Source: Candidatus Gastranaerophilales bacterium (GTDB lineage: Bacteria > Cyanobacteriota > Vampirovibrionia > Gastranaerophilales > Gastranaerophilaceae). Taken from it: 61,526 bases of DNA. This document shows positions 27,277 through 35,961 of this stretch, one piece after another. Below the pieces are notes generated by a model. It saw only the letters and a list, made by a program, of their open reading frames with translations, ran no database searches and was not told where the DNA came from. How positions within the stretch are numbered: position 1 is the stretch's first letter; the number at the start of each line of letters is the position of its first letter. The position numbers were made by a program, and so were the translations under genes. The stretch is taken from positions 1 to 61,526 of the forward strand of contig CALUSI010000013.1 of the NCBI GenBank assembly GCA_944323395.1, given 5' to 3'.

Positions 27277-27948
27277 TTAATCTTGATGTTGTGGTGGAAT
27301 TGGTTTCATTCCCATATTTTTTCTATTTTCGAAATGGAGTCTGCGTCTTTCCATTTCTTTTTTTTGTTCTTCCTTTATCTTTGCAAATTCTTGCTTTTGT
27401 TCTTCAGTTAAAATCGATTCAAATTTTTTCATATTTTCTTGTCTATACTCATCAGCCTTTTCATTTAGCATTTTTATTTCTGATTTTAACTTCTTGATTT
27501 TTTTATCTTTGTTCTTAGGCGAAATAGAATTATCACGTTTTATACGTCTAAGCTCAATTTTTTTATTTTTCACCTGTTCAAAAATAGGTTTTATCTTTTC
27601 ATGATCTTCTTTTCTGTTTTCTTCAATTTGCCTTTTTTGATCTTCAGTTAAATTTAACCTTTTTTCAAATTCAGCTTTTTTGGCTTCCATCTCAGCTTTA
27701 GATGGTCTTGGACCTTTTATATGTTCAGGAATATGTCCATCTTTATGCTTTTTAAACTCTAATGGTGGCACACCAATAGGTCCTTGCTTTATACCAATTT
27801 CTTCTTTTTGCGGAGGAAGAATATTATTATCTTCAATAGGAACCTGTTTAGATTCTACATCATTAAACGGTTCTTGAGCATAACTTATACCATAGCCTAA
27901 AACAACAACCGATACGGTCAATGCCGTAAGAATTAATACTTTTCTCAA
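27277..27948 (-). CDS. Spy/CpxP-like periplasmic protein
   Basis: A 223-residue exported protein with an N-terminal signal peptide (MRKVLILTALTVSVVVLGYG). It has a proline-rich linker, then a long charged helical region containing two LTxxQ-type motifs, LTEDQKRQI near 99 and LTEEQKQEF near 180. LTxxQ repeats define the Spy/CpxP family of periplasmic chaperones and stress sensors. It follows the ECF sigma gene by 13 bp in the same direction and is probably a target or partner of that regulon. The molecular client is unknown. Confidence 0.82.
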   Translation of the reverse strand: MRKVLILTALTVSVVVLGYGISYAQEPFNDVESKQVPIEDNNILPPQKEEIGIKQGPIGVPPLEFKKHKDGHIPEHIKGPRPSKAEMEAKKAEFEKRLNLTEDQKRQIEENRKEDHEKIKPIFEQVKNKKIELRRIKRDNSISPKNKDKKIKKLKSEIKMLNEKADEYRQENMKKFESILTEEQKQEFAKIKEEQKKEMERRRLHFENRKNMGMKPIPPQHQD

Positions 27949-27961
27949 CTTTAAGCTCCTT

Positions 27962-28453
27962 TCAGATTAAATCTTGTAATAAAACACTCAGTTCTTTGCG
28001 CGCGTTAAATAGTCTTGAACGTATTGTTCCAACAGGACATTTAAGTTTATCAGAAATTTCTTCGTAACTCATTTCTTGCATTTCATACATTATGATAACT
28101 TCTCTAAACTTAGGTTTTAATGAGTCGATAGCATCCATAATTTTTTTTTGTCTTTGTTTTCTGATTAGTTCACTTTCTACACTTTCTCTATTATCTTTGA
28201 TTTGAATCAACTCATCTTCTTCAGTGACTGAATTTTGTGCATGTTTGAAATATGAAGACTTCAAATAATCACGACATAAATTTGCAGTAATTGTACTTAT
28301 CCAACTTTTAAACTTACCGCTTTCTTTGTATTTATCTATATTTTTCCAGGTCCTTATATATACTTCTTGTTCTATATCTTCATTATTTGAACCGGTCATC
28401 GTAGAAATAATCTTACGAATATTATTCCTATATTGCTCTATTATCGATTTCAA
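27962..28453 (-). CDS. ECF-type RNA polymerase sigma factor
   Basis: A 163-residue group 4 sigma factor with only regions 2 and 4. Region 2 contains DIEQEVYIRTWKNIDKY and KFKSWISTITANLCRDYLK. Region 4 contains FREVIIMYEMQEMSYEEISD, then CPVGTIRSRLFNARKEL. It should redirect RNA polymerase to an envelope-stress regulon. It is downstream of, not upstream of, its anti-sigma factor (15 bp gap) and is followed by the Spy-like gene. This neighbourhood suggests control of periplasmic protein stress. Confidence 0.93.
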   Translation of the reverse strand: MKSIIEQYRNNIRKIISTMTGSNNEDIEQEVYIRTWKNIDKYKESGKFKSWISTITANLCRDYLKSSYFKHAQNSVTEEDELIQIKDNRESVESELIRKQRQKKIMDAIDSLKPKFREVIIMYEMQEMSYEEISDKLKCPVGTIRSRLFNARKELSVLLQDLI

Positions 28454-28468
28454 AATTTTTTCCTTACC

Positions 28469-28822
28469 CTATATTTCCAAAAAGCCATAATCATCAACAG
28501 GTAAACCCATTGTAGTTAAACATGAATCCTGTGCATAATTAACTTGCATAGTATAGTTATCATATGCCTTATATCCGGTAAATGCAGTCAAACCAATAAA
28601 GAAAATAAAACAACAAGCAAGTCTCTTTATCACATTTGTTTTTTCAGCTTGCTTTCGCTTTAAGTAAATAGGCGCAACTTCCTTTACTAATTTGGAAACT
28701 TTAATATATTTTTCATGCTCCTTTTGACAATCAGGACAATGTTCTAAATGTTCATAGAATTTTTCTTCGTTCTGAAAAACGAAAAAGCCTTCATATTTAT
28801 TACATTTTTTGTCTTCTTTCAT
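28469..28822 (-). CDS. Zinc-binding membrane anti-sigma factor
   Basis: A 117-residue protein with an N-terminal zinc-binding anti-sigma (ZAS) motif, HxxxCxxC (His25, Cys29, Cys32 in YEHLEHCPDCQ), an earlier Cys7, and one membrane segment (about 66-85). The outer part is only some 30 residues long. Such proteins hold an ECF sigma factor at the membrane until a signal releases it. The partner is presumably the sigma factor encoded 15 bp downstream. The anti-sigma gene coming first is the reverse of the usual order. Confidence 0.85.
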   Translation of the reverse strand: MKEDKKCNKYEGFFVFQNEEKFYEHLEHCPDCQKEHEKYIKVSKLVKEVAPIYLKRKQAEKTNVIKRLACCFIFFIGLTAFTGYKAYDNYTMQVNYAQDSCLTTMGLPVDDYGFLEI

Positions 28823-28880
28823 ATTATTTTTCCTCTTTCATTATTTATAACGAAGAAAAATTTTTAAAGTTCATTTTCAT

Positions 28881-28920
28881 AATAAAAGAGAAACCGATAT
28901 TAATCGGTTTCTCTTTTATT
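28881..28920 (-). terminator. Terminator after the secreted-protein gene
   Basis: An 18 bp perfect stem (28881-28898 with 28903-28920), loop ATTA. It overlaps the stop codon of the gene ending at 28919 and separates it from the anti-sigma/sigma unit, which therefore has its own promoter in 28823-28880. Confidence 0.75.
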
Positions 28921-29416
28921 ATTTTATTGAAATTTCATTATTTGTAAGTTGAAATTCATTATAAAATGATTGGAATTTTTTCACATATCTTTGATAAGTT
29001 ATTGGTGGCATAAAATCTCTTAACGAAAATAAATAATTTATTGTTTGAGAATCAAGATTATATAATGCTGAATCAGCATCTTGGTATAGTTTATTAATTT
29101 GAATTTGCTTATCAGAATCAGAAAAATCAGAAGAATTTCTAACTGTATCAATTTGAAATAAAATACTATTAAAATTATCTATAACCAATTTTGTAGAATT
29201 TTTATACTGCGAAGAGGCCATATTAAAACTATCTAATCTATAGCCAATAAGCTCATTTTTATTAACGAGAGAAATATAATCATACTGAGATATAGTCTTT
29301 AACTGGTTAATTTTCCTCATCATATCCGATTCAGATGATATCACCGCACTAGCAGTCAAATGACAGGATAAAAACGCAAATAGCAAAAATAGAACTTTTA
29401 AAACTTTACTTTTCAA
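28919..29416 (-). CDS. Secreted hypothetical protein
   Basis: A 165-residue protein with a clear signal peptide (MKSKVLKVLFLLFAFLSCHL, cleavage likely near 24 after ASA) and a helical mature part. It has no LTxxQ motif, but its size, helix content and position between two Spy-like genes suggest a distant relative or functional partner. It follows the Spy-like gene at 29428-29838 by 11 bp and is co-transcribed with it. Function not readable. Confidence 0.72.
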   Translation of the reverse strand: MKSKVLKVLFLLFAFLSCHLTASAVISSESDMMRKINQLKTISQYDYISLVNKNELIGYRLDSFNMASSQYKNSTKLVIDNFNSILFQIDTVRNSSDFSDSDKQIQINKLYQDADSALYNLDSQTINYLFSLRDFMPPITYQRYVKKFQSFYNEFQLTNNEISIK

Positions 29417-29427
29417 ATTACTTCTCC

Positions 29428-29838
29428 TTATTTTTGTAAGAAATTATTAAACGAGTCTTGTACATTAATTTGCTGAAGTTTATATTGGTTGTACTGCTTT
29501 GGAGTTAGAACTGATTTATACATAGAATCAGTTTTCTGCTCCAAGATTTTTTGCTGCGTTTTTAATGTTGAAAGATTTCTTTCATACGCACTTGTAAGTA
29601 ACGAAACTTGTTCCGGCGTCTTATCTTTATCATTCTTAACTTGAGCAATCTTATTATTGTAGTCCATAATTCTCATTTCTAAAGAATTATTCTCTTGTTT
29701 AAAGTTATATTGTATTTGAGTCAACTTTTGCATTTGCGCAGGTGTAAGCCCTTCTAATGAATCAAAACCTTCAGCAAAAACAACACCAGAGAATGCAAAA
29801 ATAGTAGCAATTCCAATTAATAAAGCTGTTTTCTTCAT
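29428..29838 (-). CDS. Small Spy-like periplasmic protein
   Basis: A 136-residue exported helical protein: signal peptide MKKTALLIGIATIFAFSGVV followed by FAEGF, then LTPAQMQKL near 30 and LTPKQYNQY near 111, the LTxxQ pattern of Spy/CpxP. The frame is open much further upstream, but the ATG at 29838 follows AAAGAGGT at ideal distance and starts the signal peptide, so that start is chosen. It lies 16 bp after rsfS and precedes another secreted protein. Confidence 0.85.
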   Translation of the reverse strand: MKKTALLIGIATIFAFSGVVFAEGFDSLEGLTPAQMQKLTQIQYNFKQENNSLEMRIMDYNNKIAQVKNDKDKTPEQVSLLTSAYERNLSTLKTQQKILEQKTDSMYKSVLTPKQYNQYKLQQINVQDSFNNFLQK

Positions 29839-29854
29839 ATATACCTCTTTCATA

Positions 29855-30247
29855 TTATTCATAATCAGAATATTCTTTAGATTTTTCTTTCCATTCATTT
29901 TCATCCATACAAAAAGCATGATTCCAAAATCTTTCAAGCGCATATGTTTCTCGCTCTTCTCTATGTAAAACATGAACAATTACATCACCATAATCTAACA
30001 GATTCCACCTGTTTTTTGTATCATTTTCTTCACCAATTGGAATTCTATCAAAAAAGTCTTTCACTTTTTCTCTGACATATCCGGTCAAAGCTTTAACGTG
30101 AGTGGGTGAATCAGAAGAACAAATAACAAAATAATCAGCCAAAACGGATATATTCGAAATATTAAGTATCTTAATATCTTTTGCCTGTTTATCATCCAAA
30201 ATACGTGCTATAACACTTGCAAATTTATCAGACGTAATATCTTTCAT
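29855..30247 (-). CDS. rsfS: Ribosomal silencing factor RsfS
   Basis: A 130-residue protein that binds ribosomal protein uL14 and blocks subunit joining when nutrients are scarce. Family features are complete: IARILDDKQAKDIKILNIS, VLADYFVICSSDSPTHVKAL, then WNLLDYGDVIVHVLHREERE and YALERFW. It is a small cytoplasmic factor. The Spy-like gene starts 16 bp after its stop, an unusual pairing of a ribosome factor with exported proteins. Confidence 0.95.
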   Translation of the reverse strand: MKDITSDKFASVIARILDDKQAKDIKILNISNISVLADYFVICSSDSPTHVKALTGYVREKVKDFFDRIPIGEENDTKNRWNLLDYGDVIVHVLHREERETYALERFWNHAFCMDENEWKEKSKEYSDYE

Positions 30248-30305
30248 TTAAAAACTCCATTTTTCTATGAAAGAATTATAGCACATATTTTATAAACGCA
30301 AGAAG

Positions 30306-31286
30306 CTATATATAATTCTTTAGGCTCTTATTTACATTATTGTTACGGCAAAGTTTTTTTAACTTGCTCATTGCTCTATTTTCAATTTGTCTTATACGTT
30401 CACGAGAAACACCATAATATGTACCAATTTCTTCAAGTGTTTTCTTTTCTCCGTTATCATCCAACCCATAACGCATAATTAAAACATTACGTTCTTTCTC
30501 ACTTAAATGATTTAACATTTTTTTTATATCACAGAATAAACTATCCTGTGTAACTTTTGTATCTGGAGAAAGTGTTGTTTCATCAACAATAAAATCAGAA
30601 AGTTTAGTATTTTCGTCTTTTTGATTTGCAGGAGATTCAATACTTATAGTTCCTTGAGCAGACTCAATCAAAGCGGTAAGTTTTTGAACCGGCATACCTA
30701 TTTTATATGCTATTTCCTCTTTAGTTGGCGCTACTCCATTTTCAATTGTTAAATCAGTCGAAATTTTCTTAATTTTACTTAATGTTTCAATCATATGAAC
30801 AGGAAGTCTTATAAGTCTTGATTTATCAGCTATAGCACGAGTTATAGCCTGTTGAATCCACCAAGTAGCATATGTTGAGAACTTATAACCTTTTGAATAA
30901 TCAAATTTTTCAGCAGCACGCATTAAGCCCATATTACCTTCTTGAATAAGATCAAGAAATGAGAGTCCTCTTCCTATATATTTTTTAGCAATACTAACTA
31001 CAAGCCTTAGATTTGCATTAACAAGAATTTTCTTAGCACGCTCAGAATTTTCTTCTTTTATCTTCTTAGCTACCTCAAGCTCCTCATCATTACTTAATAA
31101 TTTTATTTTGCCAATTTGTTGCAAATATATTTTAACAGAATCATCAGCAGCAGCACTACTCTGAGTTTCAGGAACCTTTGGCTCTTCAACAGCAGAAATT
31201 ATGTCGTCATCTTCAAGTGAAACATTATATTTAGATTCATTATATTCATCATCTTTAAGTAAAAAATCTTCTTGCTCTTCTGCCAT
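30306..31286 (-). CDS. RNA polymerase sigma-70 factor (group 1/2)
   Basis: A 326-residue sigma factor of the RpoD/SigA class. After an acidic start come region 1.2/2 ([17 protein letters not shown]), the core-binding [17 protein letters not shown], the promoter-melting [20 protein letters not shown], region 3, and region 4.2 with [20 protein letters not shown]. Length resembles cyanobacterial group 1/2 factors; whether this is the primary factor cannot be decided. The start is set at the ATG at 31286, which follows GGAGG; the longer frame to 31319 lacks such a site. It lies just downstream of rlmB. Confidence 0.93.
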   Translation of the reverse strand: MAEEQEDFLLKDDEYNESKYNVSLEDDDIISAVEEPKVPETQSSAAADDSVKIYLQQIGKIKLLSNDEELEVAKKIKEENSERAKKILVNANLRLVVSIAKKYIGRGLSFLDLIQEGNMGLMRAAEKFDYSKGYKFSTYATWWIQQAITRAIADKSRLIRLPVHMIETLSKIKKISTDLTIENGVAPTKEEIAYKIGMPVQKLTALIESAQGTISIESPANQKDENTKLSDFIVDETTLSPDTKVTQDSLFCDIKKMLNHLSEKERNVLIMRYGLDDNGEKKTLEEIGTYYGVSRERIRQIENRAMSKLKKLCRNNNVNKSLKNYI

Positions 31287-31308
31287 TATGCCTCCATTTG
31301 ATAACCTA

Positions 31309-32058
31309 TTATACAACATTCCCCGATTTTTGTATTATTTGCTTAACAGCTTCATAAATTACAATACTAGCAGCGTTTGCAACATTCAAAGAATCAAATT
31401 TTCTTAACATTGGTATTTTAATTTTATAATCAGATTTCTTTAATATAGTTGTCGAAACACCTTCTTTTTCGGAGCCCATAACTATTGCAAAATTCATATT
31501 GCAATAATCAATGTCATAATAATTATCTTTTGCATTAATATCAGTTGCAATTATCCAAAAGTCGTTATTCTTTAGTTTATCTATTGTGGATGAAAGGCTA
31601 TTAACCATAATCAAATCAATATGGTTAATTGCTCCGGCTGAAGATTTTTCAACAGTAGAGTTTATTACAGCATTTCTTCTTGAAGGAAAAATAATAGCGT
31701 CAAAACCGGCGCAAACAGCTGTTCTTATTATCGACCCCATATTATGAGGATCTTCTACACCATCTGTAATAATAATTTTCTTATTATTTCCTTTCTTCGA
31801 TAAAAAATTTTCAAGCGATATGTAATTAACAGGAGATACATATGCTATTACTCCTTGATGAGGATATTCTTTATACTGAATAAATTTCTCTTTCGGAAGA
31901 AATTGGAAAATAATTCCTCTACTTTTTGCAATTTCAATAATCTGTGATAATTTTGTATTCTCTCTGCTGTTCTTCATCAAAAGAATTTTACTAACACTTC
32001 TTTTTCCATCTTGTAATGTTTCGAGTACACTATTTCTTCCAAAAATAAAATCTTCCAT
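31309..32058 (-). CDS. rlmB: TrmH-family 23S rRNA 2'-O-ribose methyltransferase (RlmB-like)
   Basis: A 249-residue SPOUT methyltransferase that methylates a guanosine ribose in 23S rRNA in well-studied members. The N-terminal substrate-binding domain begins [17 protein letters not shown]. The knot contains [35 protein letters not shown] and the closing [20 protein letters not shown]. All three SPOUT motifs are present. The exact target nucleotide is inferred from family. It lies upstream of the sigma factor with a 22 bp gap. Confidence 0.92.
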   Translation of the reverse strand: MEDFIFGRNSVLETLQDGKRSVSKILLMKNSRENTKLSQIIEIAKSRGIIFQFLPKEKFIQYKEYPHQGVIAYVSPVNYISLENFLSKKGNNKKIIITDGVEDPHNMGSIIRTAVCAGFDAIIFPSRRNAVINSTVEKSSAGAINHIDLIMVNSLSSTIDKLKNNDFWIIATDINAKDNYYDIDYCNMNFAIVMGSEKEGVSTTILKKSDYKIKIPMLRKFDSLNVANAASIVIYEAVKQIIQKSGNVV

Positions 32059-32219
32059 AAAATACCATTAACCTTATATTACAAACTTTTATTATTATAC
32101 ATTAAATGGTATAGTAAAAAAAAGAAATTCATTCATTAAGTTTCTTGTCAAAAATGCAAATATAAAATATTATGAGTATAATACTGATATATGTATGGAA
32201 TATGGGTTAATTTAAAAAT

Positions 32220-33875
32220 ATGTTAGAAAAACTGGGATTTAAAAAAAGAACACACGTTGGTATTTCACTCTCTGCAAATAATTTCATAGAACTTGTTTGC
32301 ATTGATAAGGCTTCAAAGTCAGTGGTGAAATATTCTTCAGGAAATATAAAATATAATAACGCAATAAGGGAAATTATCGATTTCGACGAATTTGCAGAGG
32401 TAGTGGAAGGACTATTTGAAGATGCAGGACTAAATCCTAGAGATTGTAGTGTCACATTAAATTTGCCAAACGTACATTTTGGAATAACTTCTTTAGATAA
32501 TGTATCTGAAACTCCTTTTATTGTTGAAAATTTACAGTCAGAAATAGAAGATTTATATATTTTCAAAAGAAACGAACCAATAATATCGTATTCAATTTTA
32601 GACAGTGCTATCGGAAGAGACAAAAAAAATATTGTTTACAGTGCAATTCAAACAAAGGTTATAGTTAAAATTATTGAAATATTTGACAATTTGGAAGCAG
32701 AACTTGTTCGAATTGATACATCTTATTCTTCAATGTTAAAAGCAATTCAATTCTGTGACAGATTTAACAAATATGTTCAAAAGGAAGAGAGAACAGCAAT
32801 TTTGTTAATAACTCCAAATAGTTGTTGTTCATTCTATTTGAATGGTCCAACTTTAATAGATTGTGTAGAAGAACCATTAGCTGTCAAATCTTTCTCAACA
32901 GAAGAAGTATATTCAACTATTTCAAAGATAGCAACAAATACTATTTCAAAAAATAGTCCGCAAACGTTCTTAATTATAAGCGAAACAGATGAAGTAAACT
33001 CTGAGTTATTATCACAGAGATTGGATTTCCAAGGAGAAATTGACTGTATAAATAAAAGTATAAATACAAATGAACAATTTATAGATATATCAGGCGTAAG
33101 CGCAGACATTGATTCTAACATGATTTCATATATGACAATTGAAGCAGTTGGAGCTGCTGCTGCAGATTATGATGACTATCCGTTAAACATAAATTTTTTA
33201 CCTCCTGAACGTATCAATGAAAACTTAATTCAAGTAGGAGAGTATGAAGTTGATTTATATAGATTTATAACTGTAGTTCTTATTTCTGTGATACTTCTTG
33301 CTATAATTACAAGTATAACAATTACATCTTTTCTTACACATAGTATAAATAATATGCAAGGAAAAAATTACTCAGCAGAAAAAGAGATTGAAGTGTTTAA
33401 GAAAACAATAAACGCAAATGAAAAAACGAATAAAAAAGATATATTACCTACATTGACAAAAATACTTGAAAATAATAAAACTTTATTCGATGTTTACACA
33501 GCGTTATCAACAGAAATACCCGAGTCTATATACATCAAAAAATTTGTAACAAATTCTGATGGTGGAATAGGTATTTTAGGCGAAGCTACAACAAGTGAAT
33601 CTGTTCAGGATTTTGTTAAGGGATTAAGAGAAAAGAACAGTGATTTGATGTTGTCGAAATTATCAATAAATTCAAAAGAAGACCCTGTTCCTGCGAAAAT
33701 CCCAAATGGATTTACTTTTGAGATAAAAACATCGAAAATTGATGTATCACTTACAGAAGATGATTTTATAAATAATGTAATAGAAAATACACAGGCACAA
33801 AAACAAAATCTAACACAAAGAAGAGGGAGAAGAGGACCATCGATAATGACTCCTCCACCTGCTCCGATAATATAA
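32220..33875 (+). CDS. Type IV pilus assembly protein, PilM-PilN fusion
   Basis: A 551-residue protein that joins two parts normally encoded separately. Residues 1-330 resemble the actin-like ATPase PilM (GFKKRTHVGISLSANNFIEL at the start, a GLNPRDCSVTLNLP block, VEAVGAAAADYDDYPL near 320). Residues about 330-520 resemble PilN: the short cytoplasmic motif LNINFLPPERI, one membrane segment (about 350-372) and a periplasmic helical/ferredoxin-like region. The Pro-rich tail is probably disordered. It would form the inner-membrane alignment complex of the type IV pilus or type II secretion machine with the PilO-like protein encoded 16 bp downstream. Confidence 0.82.
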   Translation: MLEKLGFKKRTHVGISLSANNFIELVCIDKASKSVVKYSSGNIKYNNAIREIIDFDEFAEVVEGLFEDAGLNPRDCSVTLNLPNVHFGITSLDNVSETPFIVENLQSEIEDLYIFKRNEPIISYSILDSAIGRDKKNIVYSAIQTKVIVKIIEIFDNLEAELVRIDTSYSSMLKAIQFCDRFNKYVQKEERTAILLITPNSCCSFYLNGPTLIDCVEEPLAVKSFSTEEVYSTISKIATNTISKNSPQTFLIISETDEVNSELLSQRLDFQGEIDCINKSINTNEQFIDISGVSADIDSNMISYMTIEAVGAAAADYDDYPLNINFLPPERINENLIQVGEYEVDLYRFITVVLISVILLAIITSITITSFLTHSINNMQGKNYSAEKEIEVFKKTINANEKTNKKDILPTLTKILENNKTLFDVYTALSTEIPESIYIKKFVTNSDGGIGILGEATTSESVQDFVKGLREKNSDLMLSKLSINSKEDPVPAKIPNGFTFEIKTSKIDVSLTEDDFINNVIENTQAQKQNLTQRRGRRGPSIMTPPPAPII

Positions 33876-33890
33876 GAATAAAGGGAATTT

Positions 33891-34493
33891 ATGAATAAGA
33901 AAAATAAACAACTGGTTCCGATATGTATAGCTTTAGCTCTGTTACTATTTTTAATAATAGTATTAATTATAGTAAAGCCCAAATATGAAGAATTTTCAGA
34001 AATGAAAATAAGGGCAACAAAAAACAATTATGAAAGGCAAACATTAGAAGATAAAATCAAAAAAATTGATGCAGAGAAGGCAGTTGAAAATTTAAAACTA
34101 AAATCTTTAAAACCAATTTATGAAACAAATTTGGATTCTTCCACTGAAAACCTTGGCGTTTTTGGAAATATGTTTGAAGAAATTATAAAGAAAGCTCAAA
34201 AAAATGGATTATTAATTCGTTCTATTGAGTACGATATGAGACCTGCTAATGATCCTATTTATATGGAAAATTCTGAATTTTATAATGCTTGTGAATTAAA
34301 ATTTTTCTTCGTTGGTTCATATTCACAATTACAAGCATTTATGTCAGATATGAATAATAATTTTAATTATCTGACATATATTTCTCAACTTAAAATTACA
34401 GCATTTTCATCAAACACGGATTATTTATTAATAAATATATCAATAACTTTATACTCTAAGAAAAATGATAATCAAGGTCAAAAAAGACATTAA
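33891..34493 (+). CDS. pilO: Type IV pilus inner-membrane protein PilO-like
   Basis: A 200-residue bitopic membrane protein. A short cytoplasmic start is followed by a membrane segment (about 8-28), a coiled coil (about 35-65) and a periplasmic ferredoxin-like domain with the PilO-typical FFVGSYSQLQAFMSDMNN. It pairs with PilN in the alignment complex. Its ATG is 16 bp after the PilM-PilN fusion gene, and a terminator at 34499-34540 closes the unit. pilP and pilQ are not found next to it. Confidence 0.85.
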   Translation: MNKKNKQLVPICIALALLLFLIIVLIIVKPKYEEFSEMKIRATKNNYERQTLEDKIKKIDAEKAVENLKLKSLKPIYETNLDSSTENLGVFGNMFEEIIKKAQKNGLLIRSIEYDMRPANDPIYMENSEFYNACELKFFFVGSYSQLQAFMSDMNNNFNYLTYISQLKITAFSSNTDYLLINISITLYSKKNDNQGQKRH

Positions 34494-34498
34494 AAAAA

Positions 34499-34540
34499 GT
34501 AATAAAAAAGTGGATTAAATAGCCCGCTTTTTTATTACTT
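34499..34540. terminator. Bidirectional terminator after pilO
   Basis: GTAATAAAAAAGTGG pairs with CCGCTTTTTTATTAC (15 positions, one G-T wobble) around a 10-base loop. It lies between the convergent pilO and the XRE/zinc-ribbon gene. Confidence 0.75.
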
Positions 34541-34954
34541 TATCTGAAAAGAGCATTTACTACACTGAGCTTTTGGATGAAGTGCGATATTATTTTCCAA
34601 ATCCAAAAGTCTAACAACTCTCGTGATAAGCTTGGCAGAACAAATAGGACATCTTAAATTTTCAGTTTCACCTTCTAGAATAGCCTTTTTAACGCTATTT
34701 ATATATTTTTCGGTAACTGAGTCATATGAAACTAATAGAATTCTTTCATATTCTTTAATGTCAGAAGGATTAATTTTAAGACCTTTAGCAAGTTTTTGAC
34801 GGATTGTCGCAGGAAGAAACAAATCTTTTCCTGATTCAATATCTTCAATTTGCTCAACAGTCAAACCTGATTTTTTAGAAAGACCATGTACAGAGAAACC
34901 CGCTTTTTCACGAGTTTCTCTAATAAATTCAGCTAATGATTTTAGTTCAGACAT
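34535..34954 (-). CDS. XRE-type helix-turn-helix protein with C-terminal zinc ribbon
   Basis: A 139-residue protein. Residues 1-60 form a Cro/C1 helix-turn-helix (LAEFIRETREKAGFSVHGLS, then LTVEQIEDIESG). A helical link follows, then a zinc ribbon with two Cys pairs (CPIC near 101 and CSKC near 132). This is a DNA-binding regulator in which the metal site may sense metal or redox state, or may be purely structural. Its ATG shares one base with the secF stop, so it is probably expressed with secD-secF. Confidence 0.82.
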   Translation of the reverse strand: MSELKSLAEFIRETREKAGFSVHGLSKKSGLTVEQIEDIESGKDLFLPATIRQKLAKGLKINPSDIKEYERILLVSYDSVTEKYINSVKKAILEGETENLRCPICSAKLITRVVRLLDLENNIALHPKAQCSKCSFQIK

Positions 34955-35943
34955 TATACTCCAACTTTTGACTTCTTAGCTTGTTCTATATCATTCCAAA
35001 GTGCAATCAATGTACTTGCAAAGAATATACTTGAATAAGTACCAATTGCTATACCTAAAATCATAACAAGAACAAAATCCTTTGTTGTAACTCCGCCAAA
35101 GAAATATAAAGCACCTAAAGTAATCAAAGTTGTCAAAGATGTGTTTATACTTCTTGCAAGAGTTTGGTTTACAGAAGCATTAACAATTTCATCGTATGTA
35201 GCTTTTTTAGAATAAAATTTCAAATTTTCTCTGATTCTGTCAAAAACAACAATTGTATCGTGAACACTAAATCCAAGAACTGTTAAAATTGCAGTAACAA
35301 ATAAGCTATCAATATGCACACCGTAAAGAAGCCCAAGTATTGAAAAGACACCGATTACAAAAATAACATCATGGAATAGTGCCAAGAATGCTACTATTGC
35401 AAATTCAAAATGGAATCTCAAAGTCAAATAAATAACAATAGATAAAAGAGCCAAAACAACTGCAATCATAGAATTTACAAATAACTGTTTACCAAGTAAA
35501 GGACCAACCGAACTCGTTTGCACTATTTGAGCTTCAGGATAATCGGCAGTCACAATTGAAGTTACAGTATCAATAGCTTCATTTTGACCATTATCAGAGA
35601 ATTGAGTTCTAATAGATAATATATTTTTTATAGATGATTCATTTTCACCGGCAACTGGCTTTAGAACTTGTATAACAGGATTTTCAATATTACCGTTTAT
35701 CAACTTTGTTCTGATTTCACCAATTTTATCTGTAGAAATCGATTCATTTACAGAATACTGAATTATAGTACCACCTGTAAAATCGATACCAACCAATAAT
35801 GGAGTATGAGTAGGATAAACTTTTATAGAATATAACATAGCTATAATGCCAGGAAATAACAATATAAAAGATAATGCTAACCATACCCATCTGTACTTAA
35901 TAACATCTATAATTTTTTTTGTGTTTAAAACACTGTATGACAT
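34954..35943 (-). CDS. secF: Protein translocase accessory subunit SecF
   Basis: SecF with SecD uses the proton motive force to complete export of proteins through SecYEG. The 329-residue protein has six membrane segments, the first near 17-40, and a periplasmic P-domain with GIDFTGGTIIQY. Other signatures are GFSVHDTIVVFDRIRENL near 225 and the C-terminal ARSINTSLTTLITLGALYFF. Length is normal. It follows secD by 18 bp. Confidence 0.96.
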   Translation of the reverse strand: MSYSVLNTKKIIDVIKYRWVWLALSFILLFPGIIAMLYSIKVYPTHTPLLVGIDFTGGTIIQYSVNESISTDKIGEIRTKLINGNIENPVIQVLKPVAGENESSIKNILSIRTQFSDNGQNEAIDTVTSIVTADYPEAQIVQTSSVGPLLGKQLFVNSMIAVVLALLSIVIYLTLRFHFEFAIVAFLALFHDVIFVIGVFSILGLLYGVHIDSLFVTAILTVLGFSVHDTIVVFDRIRENLKFYSKKATYDEIVNASVNQTLARSINTSLTTLITLGALYFFGGVTTKDFVLVMILGIAIGTYSSIFFASTLIALWNDIEQAKKSKVGV

Positions 35944-35961
35944 TTTCTATACTCCTTAAAA

